A stretch of 64,000 nucleotides of DNA from Rosellinia necatrix (Eukaryota > Ascomycota > Sordariomycetes > Xylariales > Xylariaceae), in assembly GCA_021209875.1 (NCBI GenBank), contig JAGYVD010000003.1:5022001-5086000 (forward strand), read 5' to 3'. The notes beneath the pieces are model-generated. The model saw only the letters and a program-made list of their open reading frames with translations, did not search any database and had not been told where the DNA came from. Shown one piece after another: positions 44,789 through 56,420 of the stretch (positions are counted from its first letter, which is position 1; each line of letters opens with the position of its first letter). Both the position numbers and the translations under genes were made by a program.

Positions 44789-47700
44789 TTTGCTCGTAGG
44801 GCAGGACGGCCCAGGTTTTTGATGACGATGCCGGTCGGGGTCCCTGGCAAGGACCGGTGGGTTCGTGGAGCAACCAGGAACAGAGGTGTGGGAAAGTGGA
44901 CCAAGAGAGATCAGTGTCTCGATGGCTTGATGGCCGAGCGGGCAGAAGTTGATGGTCCGTGGATATTATCAGGCAAACTAGCTTTGTGGGTTCTCTTCGT
45001 TAATCTCGGTTAGACACTGCCGTATGGAGGGCGTGTCGCAGTTCGAGGGAAAGACAAATGTAGCGTATGTGGGTTACACGAGGTGGTGTATGGAATGTTT
45101 TGGCGCAGATGTCAAGGGCGACCTGGTCCGGTACGGATTGTCTGGAGCAAACAAAACAGGAAGGGATGTTCTTGTCCCAGCGCACTGCCCATAAATGGCG
45201 TAGATGCTGCTGGTTTTTTTTTTTCGCCGGTCCTGTTATTCGGGTCCAAACACCGCAGCAGACAACCAGCAGCAAAGGTAAATGAGGAACAAAGACTACT
45301 CGACAACACGGCACAAGCTGCGACCTGTAGAGGGGGATCAACGGAGTCGAGGTTGTGCTGGAGAAGAGGAGGCCGTGGGATACGGCGTCGCCACTGTGCT
45401 ATGGGCAAGTAGGTCGAGTAGGCAGGTAGATGGCAGTGGCGGGAGGGCAGTTAAGTGTAGGCAGGTAAGCAAGTACGAGGTTACGTAGTAGCAGGTAGCG
45501 ATCGAGGCAGGCTTGTGCTCTGACGCTTTAGGCCCCTTGTTCTCTTGGTTTTAGAATTGTCGGCGGCGCAAAACGAAACGAATGACGAGAGGCAATGATA
45601 ACAACGAAGCGGCGGTCGTCTGTGTCGCTTTGTGTTGCGCAATCAATCATAAACAATGGGAAGAGGTGATAACAGGGGGCTTAGGTACCTGGAAATGTGG
45701 TGGATGCAGTGGATACCATGGATCCCAAAGCCGTTAAAAAGTCGACTCATCGGCTTCAATCGCCGGCCTGGTTGGTCGCTACCCCCTGTCCGGCTAGTGG
45801 TGGGACGGAGGGTGGTAGGTACCGTGGCCCGTACCTCCAACAACAGACATACGCTAAGGCAGGCAAGCACTAAGCGCTGCTAGTACAGTAGGCAGGTAGA
45901 TAAAGAGGGTGCGGCGTCCGCAGGACCTGACGGTGTTTTGACGGTGAGCTCACGTATACCAGGGCACCCACTAAATATCCGGTTTATAGTCCTACTGAGT
46001 CTGTAAGTATCGCCATTACTAGGAGCTAAGTAGAAGCCTACCTGCTTCAGACAGGTATCCCCGTCTCTGTCTCAAGAGCTACTTAATTACAACAGCAAAT
46101 ACCAGTTTTCGCTCAATGTATATAACTTAATTAAACCGTCAGGCGACTAGGGATAAATGGTTGTACCTGAATATGCTGCGCCGCGGTACAGTGGGTAGGT
46201 AGGTAGTGTACATAAGTTGTAGCATTTTCCTGCTGCGTAACGGATCTTGGTCAAGTCAATCCCCAAACACGAACAAAGGAAGAAGCGACAGGGGTAGTGC
46301 CTTGTTAGCTTGGCGGTTATCCACTATGTATGTAGGTATATTCTAAAGTGGATCTGACGTATGTAACGGCCAACAGAAGCGGCACACTCATGTTCGTGTA
46401 CCTATGTACACTCCGCTACTACGTAGGTAGTTACTGTGCATACATTACGTACATAGTGGTATAATTAGAGATGCAAGGCCTTCGTCGGATGGGGGAATAG
46501 TGGGTAGGTTAGTGACAGAAATTTTCGTGAAATAAATGGCGTGTCACTTTGGCGTGTAGATTATTGATGGGCTCTCACTCTCGTCGGCGGTGTTTCATCA
46601 GGAAGCAACGGGCTTCAACAAAGTAGATAGAGTGTCCAGAGCCATGACCAATTGGTTATCTCAGCCGATTGGGTTCCCTGGACCACTTTGCGGCAAATGG
46701 GGTTGTAATAAGACTGCCTAAGTATACCTAGGTAATTACGTAGAGACATCATCTTTACCGATGTTGGAGACGTTGGAGTGACGTCAGGGGCGAGAGGGCG
46801 GTTTCAGAACCGTTGATGGGCGTCTCCCTATCGGCCGCCACCCACGACTGCCTATCTATACCTACCTATAGTTACTATTATAGGTACTTCGTACCTACCT
46901 AAGTAACTGACGAGGTACATACCTGGCTGATGAACACCAAAAAAAAGACTGGGGACTGTTGTTGATCGGGAAGACGTGTCGTACGCCAAGTGACGTATCA
47001 GGCACGATTGAAATTAATTACTTAGCCTTACCTTAAAATTTATGTATGTATGAGTTATGTAGTGCGTACCGAATGCTCGGACCGTGATGATGTTATAAGG
47101 CTCACGCGTTCACCCTAGCAAAAATATCAAAAATACATAGTTACATATAATTTGGACGTGTAAAAAGATACACGCAACAAGACCCTTGCAAGGCCAAGGA
47201 CCATCGAAGCTTTATGGCACCTATTGCCGAGTTCCGCGACCAATGTTCGGTTGCCGCCTCCAGCTGCCTATAATAACCAGCACCCCTTAACTACGACGTG
47301 CACTGCACTAGATACCAGTGGATGGGATTACGAACAACAGACAGACCGACAGACGCGCAATGGGATGTGCCCGACTAGGAATACGTGGATGCGCGACCGA
47401 CCGACCAACTATTGGGGCGGGGATATGGGATTGATCTGCTAGGAGCACAAAGTTTACACACCTTTCTACCTAGTTCCTACACCCATAAGGGAGGTTGCCC
47501 CAGGTAGCTATCAAGTCAAGCACCGGTACCGAGGAGGCGATGACTTCCCTTTCGGGCGATGATGGTGATGATGAATATTCGGGGGCGGAGCAGTCTACCT
47601 ATGCATCCAGCCCCAGAAACAGATAGGCAATTGCTACCTCCCACTGTAGCCAGCCAAAATCTTGGTTTATCTCCTATTGATACCGATAGATAGACAAATG

Positions 47701-50700
47701 GATCACAAATGGATCGCAAATGGAGATGTATTTGCATTAGTTATATTCTCTGATTGTTCTGACCCAGGCTTCTAGGCTGGGGTGGCTCCTAACTAGACGG
47801 CGCGCGAGCAAGGTAGCGTGTACTTGTAACGGATGGGAGTTTATAGAAGTGCTGGTTTTGGTTTGATTGTTCGAACACCTCGAACTTTGCGTGCGATCGG
47901 CCGATCGTGCACGATTTTAGTATAGTAGCCTCAAAAGGTAGGTGGGGACGAGAACAAATGCAGGTTGCACTTAGCCAAGTTCAAATACGAGTTTGTTGTC
48001 TAGTCGACAGCTGTAAACCCCCACGTGTCGAAGCTTATCCGACCGACACACTTCGGTAAGCAGGTACATACCTACCTAGTCTTGCCCACTGGTAGGACTG
48101 CACTAACTCTGCCATGGTTTAAATCCCTCTTCTTTCTTCGTATTGACTCTGAACTGCCTATACTAGTAGCACAAAATCTAGATACGGCCCGAGTAGAACC
48201 GTATAATACGAAAGTCAGACGGTCAATGTTCTGCCCCCTTCCCATCGCTCGCTCCGTTCTGTTAGCCGTAGCGCATCTCCTTTGCAGCTACATATCTAGA
48301 CATGATAATGCCCTCGATCGGTCCCGGAACATCTGGATGCACTTCCAAGGTTCTATCTACTATATCATATGTTAGCAGCCACCGTTCTGACGCCGAGTAC
48401 GCTTATCGAACATCGCCCTTCTTCAAATTCTCATGCACGTACCCGGTGGGGGATCAACAGGGAAAGTCTGGACGCAAAAGAACCACAAAACGGGAAGCAG
48501 ACACCTCGAGATGAGAACTCGTATGCATATGAGCCCGTGGCTCCCGAACCTACTTGTACTTCAGTAGGTACCTAGGCAACACGCATAGGGTTTAGTCGCA
48601 GCGGGACTGGCACCCGCATCTCTGATAAAATACCACCCAAGAGGTTGCACTATTGGCCCATGGTCGAATAATACGAATTCGATATGGGAACGACGCTGCT
48701 CGAAGACAAATGCAATTAACCTAACCTAGCTGATGCAGCCTGTCACCAGTCTTCACTATAGGAGTCGTGGTCCCGAGAGCCTGAACTTTGGCTAGAACGT
48801 CAACAATGCCAAGGGCTTATACGAGCCGGCTGTATACTACGCATGTGAACGTGAGGCAAACTCCCTGTCTATCTATCTATCTGCGGTCGGCAGTCACCTA
48901 CTATGGTACTGCGCCTCGGAGGATCCTACAAGTCCACGAAACCATATTTTACCGTCCCCGTAAAGTGTAGACGATCTTACACTCCCGGTTCTGCCATGGC
49001 GATCCCCAAGGACGGAATAGGTATGTATGCATCCCTGATCGCCAACCAACCAACCAACCAAGCCCAATTCAGTTTCACTCAAGAATAAAATAAAACAGAA
49101 AATAAAAGAGAGGCTTCATTAGTCCGGTCGTGCAAGAGTTGATTTAGACATCATGCCGTGCGATTGCCGTTATGCCGTGTCACTCTCACCGCTGGCCGTG
49201 TGCTCCCTTTACTGTTGTTAGCAAAGCGCCCTCTATTAGGCGCAGAGTAGTGCAACACGCATGCTGCTACCCCCGCCGAATTTATGCCCATACGCACCAC
49301 AGGGAAACGAGGGCACGTGTAAATAAAGATCAGACGATATACTCTACATACACATGGACCACGAACGGTACGGGACGACTCTGTGAGACAGCCAAGTACC
49401 TCGTCTGGACGTTCGTTACTTATCCAGGTCTAGCGGTCTAGCGGGTTTGGCAGCAGCACCGCCAGCGGCGAAAAGCCCACCATCATGCGACGGCAACGTG
49501 CTTTTCAGCCACGCGCCATCCTCGGGATGGTTTAGGCTTTAAGTAGATAACGGATAAGACGGCGGGTAATCCCGACATGGGATACCTATATCCATATCTA
49601 TCAGCATGACTGAAGCTTGCGCGTACAAATGTATGGCATTCCACAGGCTAAGACAAAAGCCTCGTCCGAGAGCGGGGAGGAGCATCATCGTTGCATTCGA
49701 ACTCATAAATTTATATAAATGCGGCGTCAAGCTAATCGTCTGGTTCCGGCGAACATCGGCGTCCGTTCGGCGGTCCTAAATTTTGGCTTGATTACACGTT
49801 TCGGCAGTTCCCACTGCCCATGTCTGTCAAGTAGCCGCCAGTCTACTCAAGAGTTGTCGCTATGAGCGTGAAATTACGAGCTAATGAATGCCATCTCGAT
49901 TATCCGTGCCATGGGTCTCGTGGGCGCAACAGCGTTTTCCCACTCAAACTCCTAGTACAGCTAAGTAGTCTCAAATATATTTACTAAATGCATTACAGCA
50001 GGGGATTATAACTATAATTCCAGCATGTCAACAGCAGAGTCTTTCAGCAAAGAAATGGAAGTACAGGGGGAGAGGGGGGGTTGACAATTGGCCAGCTACC
50101 TGCCTCCGCCACTCGTACAAAAACGTTCTCGCATTCCCTCTTAGATAGAGGGCAACTTCGCTGCAATAGCTGGAAGAACCTGAGTAACAATGATAGGCTA
50201 CCACAACAGTAAATCCACGTCAATGTGAATCAGCCACCAAAGAGAGAAGCGTTGCTCTTTGGGCGAACGTCGCTCGAGTATCCCGTCTGCCCAATGTTCT
50301 AACAAACACAGCCAGTTTCACTTCCGTTCCAACGATAACACGCCTCGTTTTGGGCATTGTTGACCGCCGTTGGTATGCAGTAACCATACGATTGAAGAAA
50401 CATTCATGTAATCCATGGCTAGCAGCGCAGCGATCAAGTATTTTATACGCAGTGGTTAACCGCATGTGAACCCGACCTAAATCGCTCGGCATCTATCTCA
50501 AGGTCGTATATTTAGTATGTAGAGAATCCAATGCCACAAGATTTCGTCTCCATCCCTAAATGTCAATATGTCAGAAATTCGACGAACGAAATGATAGATG
50601 TTGCTCATTAATGATACGATGAACTCATGAGTAAAAAAGCTGGAGATTAGCAATCCACATAAATGTCTTGGTTCGGCGGCTTCAACGTCAAATATGTGTG

Positions 50701-51223
50701 TAGAGCAAATAAGGGGTCTTAAAACCATGGATAACTGAGAAATGCACTGGACCATATCACACCCGGATATTCAACCTGACAGAAAATTACAATAGAAGAC
50801 CAAGAACCAACAAACAGCAGATCAAGAAGGTCCCTCGTACAGTATCGATGAGAATGGGGCTGGTGTCGAACCAAGCTGGGCTTGTATTAACTTCTGTAGC
50901 ATCATTTTATTCTCATCGCAGGATCCACTTCACCGAGTGAAATCACCAAACCGACTAGAAACGCATACGTGACTAAGCTGTAAACAGCTCGAAACCTGTG
51001 TAACCGAAACGCAATGTCACTCTACCGCAATCGAGTCCATCAATGCTGTGACAATGCGTTGTTCCACGAGGAATTCGTCGATCCATCGTTGTTGGTATTC
51101 TTTCTGATTTTTGGTGATGCCTAGTCACAAGGCTTAAGCCGGAAAACCTTGCCCAACCCTGATGCAGCCAATGCCAACCATGATGAACCGATCATACTCC
51201 CAACTCCGGACTAGCACCTCCAT
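44789..51223. other. Gene-poor region of 6.4 kb
   Basis: No convincing gene. The first 700 bp are the promoter/leader of the DUF2406 gene. GGTAGGTA/TACCTACC words recur (46193-46205, 46855-46912, 48063-48075), with ATGTATGTA-type words at 47040-47055. Two ATG-initiated minus-strand frames lie end to end at 50755-50498 and 50492-50220 and are described under findings. There is no rRNA, tRNA or complete transposase. Confidence 0.5.
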
Positions 51224-52069
51224 CTATATCGATGAGGGGTACAGCATAATGCGAACAGAAGCACCGAACGAACGCGCGGGAAGAGGAGTGGAGAATTTGG
51301 CTCGGACGACACCGGAGTTACCTAGAAGCCAAGCATGTTAGTCACTCACATCACCGGCATCTTCGTTTCTCTCACTGACCATGTGGACGAGTCACTTTGC
51401 CCCTAGTTATCTGGTTAGCTTTTATATAGTTCCTGGGTCGTGAAGGATTGTGCTTACCAGATAACTCGGATCTTGGTGCCGCGGATCTCCTTCTGGCCCT
51501 TTGTAAGGAACGCGATGCGCTTTCCAAGGTAGAAGCTTTCAAACCATTAGACCATATATCAGCAATTCGCCTGTTGCAATAACGTACTTGGCGGCCGCGG
51601 GGTCATCGACGCCCTCGATCTTGATCAGGCTTGTCTTGGAGTGGGCTATGAGTCTCCGTTAGCGCGTTGCTTGGTGAGAGCCATGGTGAGGCCAGTCCGG
51701 AATTTAGGGTGTGCATACTCGTGTGCTTGTTTCGAACGTACGAAAGGTGACGACCCCTATTGCGAAATTGTAGTTAGTCATCGTGTTCCTTTGATAGCGG
51801 TAGCATGTCTTTGCTCGTGATGTTATTGCATCGCACATAGCGGTCTAAGTCGTTTGATCAGGTCGCTGCGATGGGGACTCGGGGATTCTCACTTGACATA
51901 TACTAGATACCGAGTTAGCACAGATTCAATTACTAGAGATGGCCACAAGCCGGGAAATATTGGGGGATTCGCGCATCAACTGCATCACCAGTTTACAATG
52001 ACGAGGGAAGGCCGGAGGGACGATGAAGAATGGGAAGGTCTTACATCTGTGACCTGATTCAGAAGGCAT
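51224..52069 (-). CDS. RPL33: 60S ribosomal protein eL33 (L35a/Rpl33), 109 aa, seven exons
   Basis: Exons: 52069-52045 (MPSESGHR), 51902-51893 (a 10-nt microexon encoding LYVK with its flanks), 51756-51719 ([12 protein letters not shown]), 51645-51588 ([18 protein letters not shown]), 51535-51458 ([20 protein letters not shown]..), 51402-51380 (GKVTRPH) and 51321-51224 (NSGVVRAKF ... RIMLYPSSI). Every border is GT-AG and every phase agrees; the sum is exactly 110 codons. The product matches eukaryotic eL33 end to end ([34 protein letters not shown]). Function: structural protein of the large subunit near the tRNA E-site region. Six introns in 330 coding bases make it far more split than its neighbours. 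The long upstream region (2.4 kb to ZWF1) is divergent. Confidence 0.96.
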
Positions 52070-54480
52070 CTTGACGGCGGCTTTTCTGACGCTCTCTGGA
52101 ATCCTGGGGGTAGAGGAACTGGGTGTGCTGGAGGTTAGTAGTCGTCGTGATGTCCGAACCTCGAAGGTTGACCGTAGCGGATTGACGAAGGAGGGACTGG
52201 TTTGCGTGGGTTTAGCGAGCCCTGCGCCACTAATAATTCACAATGGAGAAAAATATTCGATTGGGCCTATTTTTGTGTGAGTATGTAGATAAGATAAGCC
52301 AAGCCACAGTGGTGGCTGACACAAGAGAGAGATCTCCTAACCGATTAGGTAATTAGATATGGAAATTTGCCCCCACATGGTTACTGAGGTATGCAGTATA
52401 CCGGATTGCCGACTCTGGCCTGAACATTAGATAACTATGCATTTAAGTAACTAGATTATGTCTTTATCACCTGTCTATTTAACTAGGTACCTAGTGCCTA
52501 GGTGGCTATGCTTCTGATTGGATAACCCCCACATCTCAGCATTTGGCTTTGTAAAGAATTGTTACTATATAACTACCTAAGGTAGGTACCTACTTAATGT
52601 AAATATAGGTAACTAGGCTTAGGTAGTAGCAGGTAAAATATCAAATAGCTACCTAACAGGTATTGATAACCCATTACTAATTGAAACTGCCATAGGCTGT
52701 TACCACTGCTAAAGTCTACAGCTATTAAAATCTACCTATCTATTTGTCGACCATGTCTACCAGTGTGCCTACCATAGATACCTACCTACCTACCTAGGTA
52801 GATAGATTCAATGTCTCCTAGGTTACTTCTTCGGAATTCTTATCTCCGGAAGCGCGATTTAAACTTCGAACAGACTCCAAATAGGAACCCCGCTACACCT
52901 ACTGCATCTCCCATGCGAGCTGATGCGAGCTGCTGCACAAGGACAAGGAATATTGGCTGTAACTAAGTGTATAGTCCATGTATTTCTTTTTTTTTTTTCA
53001 CCCGAAAGCATCTCGCAGTCATTCAATCATCAATGGATACCGATAGATGCCGGCTAGATAAGGTTCCTGCAGCTATGATGAGGCTACAACAGATGAACAG
53101 CAAAGAAGCAACAATGTGCGGGGTATTCAGAACTCCGAGCTACCTCACCGTGCACATAGTCACATATTCGATACGCCAGTTACAAACTTGATCACGCTTC
53201 ACTAAAATCACCAACCACAGCGCTTCGTCATGCGGTGTGCAGGGCCTAGATAAGTAAGTAGGGGACATCCAAGTTGATTGTTAAGCAGAATCAGAGACTC
53301 GGGTAGCACAGAGGACTCAGGCGTCTGCATGACATTTTGTGCCACAATTTCAAATTCCCTCAAGGCCGCTATTCGGCCACCATCCACCTCAGAAGAAGGG
53401 TGCTCTGTCTCTGCAGTGGCAGCTATCATGGGCGTAAAAACCGCTTGGCACCCAGGGAGAATGTGACCATAACACCAGGCATGCTCAAGGGTTCTCAGAT
53501 CCTCCTGCCCTCGAGCTCTAGGTGCATACGACGAGCGCATATCCCCTGCTTAACGACTCACTTACGACATCGGCAGGTGAATTCAGAGCCACTAAGTTTA
53601 GGGTGCGGTGTAGTAAATATAACTAATTGATTGCCTCTGTCAGGTACCGTACTTGGGTACTTGGCTACACAGCTTTGGGATGTACCAATAAGCTCTGGAT
53701 AAGCGGAGCCTAAATTCCAGAAAACTACAAATAAGCTGCTCTATATGTCGCTTATTTCTATCCTTTTCTCACCTTACGTAGTAGTTATGTGTATGCGATA
53801 ATTTATTTAGAGCTGACAGCCATGGCTGACGCGAACGAGTGGTATCGAGACGGACATAAAGAGTGAGACAGAGCGAAAGCGGGACCTGAGTAAGCTATGT
53901 TTGACCCCGCTATGGGATGCATTCCAGAGTTTGGCGTCCCAATGATGTGCAAGTGTGTCAGGTTCGCGGCTCACCTCCAGTACCTATCAAGGTATGCAGA
54001 TAGGTAGGTCCTGCTACCTAAGGTGTGTACATACTGTATTTACTGTACCTGCCCGTCGGCCACCTACCCAGAAGCACAGTGATAATAATGACTAGAAACC
54101 TATCTCTCTACATACCACATACTTATATACCTACTCACCTGGCCAGTACCTACAGGTAGCCTAGGTACTAATTTAAGTACCTAGGTAGCTTAAGGGAGCT
54201 CCCCCCGGTTCATCTGCTGCTGCTACGAGGGAACTTCCTTCTTACTAGTGGTCCAGCTTTTGTTTCTGCTCCCGACCAGTCCGCTGACCTGCGATTTCTG
54301 TCTCGACCTCCTCCCAGCCTGGGGAGTCTCGACCCGTTCCACCTACTTCTCTACGACCACGGACCATTCCATACTCCTCCTCCTCCTCCTCCTCCTTCTC
54401 CCTGATTCAATTTCGACCCTTTGCGCCTCCGTTGATCAATTTTCCTCGCCCAAGAATTGTAGCTCGGCCAGCTCGACAGA
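52070..54480. other. Divergent intergenic region between RPL33 and ZWF1 (2.4 kb)
   Basis: No gene is supported. The 52.3-52.9 kb part is AT-rich and dense in TACCTA/TAGGTA words (52481-52500, 52573-52625, 52780-52805), as is 53.98-54.19 kb. A CTC/CCT pyrimidine tract (about 54370-54405) lies about 80-110 bp upstream of the ZWF1 start and is typical of strongly transcribed fungal genes. Confidence 0.5.
54370..54405 (+). promoter_or_regulatory. CT-rich tract upstream of ZWF1
   Basis: An almost pure pyrimidine run with about eight CTC units, ending about 75 bp before the ATG. Such tracts commonly precede transcription starts of highly expressed fungal genes; the role here is inferred from position. 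Confidence 0.5.
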
Positions 54481-56420
54481 ATGGATGCTCCAGCAGGGTA
54501 AGGATATATATACCCCGCCTCCGCCCCGCCATTCCATCGCTGTTTGGTGAACCACTTCGGCCTCTGCGTCTCCGTGAACGGCATATAGCTTGGCCTTGCG
54601 ACGGCGCGCCGTGAAGGCCCAAAGACTCATTAATGAGAGCAATCATGCTGACTCTTTATCCTGTAGTTCCGTGGAGCTCAAGGATAACACAATCATTGTG
54701 GTCCTTGGTGCCTCCGGTGATCTTGCCAAGAAGAAGACGGTCAGTGTTTGCTGCCCCCTTGCTTGGACGGGAGCCTCTGATGCTGACTTTTTGGGATTGC
54801 ACAGTTCCCTGCTCTCTTTGGCCTTGTAAGTACCACGGCTTGCTTGAGGCAAGGTACCCGTTACAGTAACCGACCGGGCTAACATTGCTCGAGTATCGCA
54901 ACCAATTCCTTCCCAAGAATATCAAAATCGTCGGATATGCGCGGACAAAGATGGACCATGAGGAATACCTAAAGCGAGTCAAGTCATATATCAAGACACC
55001 CACCAAGGACCTGGAGAAACAGCTGTCCGACTTTTGCGATCTCTGCACCTATGTGTCGGGGCAATATGACCAAGACGACTCCTTCCACCAGCTCAACAAG
55101 CACCTCGAGGAAATCGAGAAGGACCGAGCAGAGACCCATCGCCTATTCTACATGGCTCTTCCCCCGAGCGTCTTCACAGTTGTCTCGCAACATCTTAAGC
55201 GGTGCTGCTACCCGAGAAATGGCATCGCACGTGTAATCGTAAGTCTTCTTCTCGCTATTACAATACTGGATGGATTCTCATGCTTTTATCTCTTGGCAAA
55301 TTGCAGGTCGAGAAGCCGTTTGGCAAAGATTTGGCCAGCTCTCGCGCGCTTCAAAAAGCCTTGGAGCCCGACTGGAACGAGGATGAGCTCTACCGTATCG
55401 ACCATTATCTCGGAAAGGAGATGGTCAAGAATATTCTAATTCTTCGTTTTGGTAACGAATTTTTCGGCGCCACCTGGAATCGACGCCACATAGACAACGT
55501 TCAGATTACTTTCAAGGAGCCTTTCGGTACCGAAGGCCGGGGTGGTTATTTCGATGAGTTTGGCATTATCCGTGACGTCATGCAAAATCATTTGCTCCAA
55601 GTCTTGACACTGCTAGCCATGGAACGACCTATTTCTTTCTCGTCCGAGGACATTCGCGATGAGAAGGTCCGCGTGCTCCGTGGCATCCCTGCAATTGAGC
55701 CTAAGAACGTCATAATTGGCCAATATGGAAAGTCTTTGGATGGAAGCAAGCCTTCGTACAAAGAAGATGATACCGTCCCTAAGGACTCACGTTGCCCGAC
55801 GTTCTGTGCTCTTGTCGCTTATATCAAGAACGAGAGATGGGATGGTGTTCCTTTCATTATGAAGGCTGGTAAAGCGCTGAATGAGCAAAAGACGGAGATC
55901 AGGATTCAGTTTAAAGACGTTACTAGCGGTATCTTTAAAGACATTCCTCGAAACGAACTCGTCATGCGCATCCAGCCCAACGAGAGTGTTTATATCAAGA
56001 TGAACTCCAAACTGCCAGGCTTGAGCATGCAGACAGTTGTCACAGAGCTTGATCTCACATACCGGCGACGATTCTCAGACTTAAAAATCCCCGAGGCCTA
56101 TGAATCGCTTATTCTGGATGCTCTGAAAGGCGACCACTCCAACTTTGTTCGGGACGACGAGCTAGATGCTAGCTGGAGGATATTCACCCCCTTGCTGCAC
56201 TACCTCGACGACAACAAAGAGATTGTCCCCATGGAGTACCCATACGGTAAGTGGTATCCCGCAGAAACATGAAGTCGTCGGTGCTAATCCCCTTTTCCTG
56301 TTAGGTTCCCGTGGGCCAGCCGTTCTTGACGACTTTACGTCATCGTACGGCTACAAGTTTAGCGATGCCGCGGGCTACCAGTGGCCCACAACCTCAGCAG
56401 CGCCGCCCAACAAATTGTAA
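54481..56420 (+). CDS. ZWF1: Glucose-6-phosphate 1-dehydrogenase (503 aa)
   Basis: Six exons: 54481-54497 (17 nt, MDAPAG), 54667-54739, 54805-54825 (21 nt, FPALFGL), 54894-55238, 55307-56246 and 56305-56420, with phases consistent and a total of exactly 504 codons. Landmarks: the NADP-binding loop GASGDLA (residues 20-26), YRNQFLPKNIKIVGYARTK, EKPFGKD, the active-site signature RIDHYLGKE (182-190) with catalytic His nearby, KEPFGTEGRGGYFDEFGIIRD, and the end PYGSRGPAVLDDF ... YQWP. Reaction: glucose-6-phosphate + NADP+ to 6-phosphoglucono-lactone + NADPH, the committed oxidative pentose-phosphate step, in the cytosol. The start is the ATG at 54481 because only this short first exon gives the right phase and a normal-length N-terminus. 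The frame is intact. Confidence 0.97.

Noticed and set aside
48590..48625. GCGGG...CCCGC hairpin with 7-nt loop, T-arm-like
   Set aside because: The loop lacks the TTC sequence and no acceptor, D- or anticodon stems can be built on either strand.
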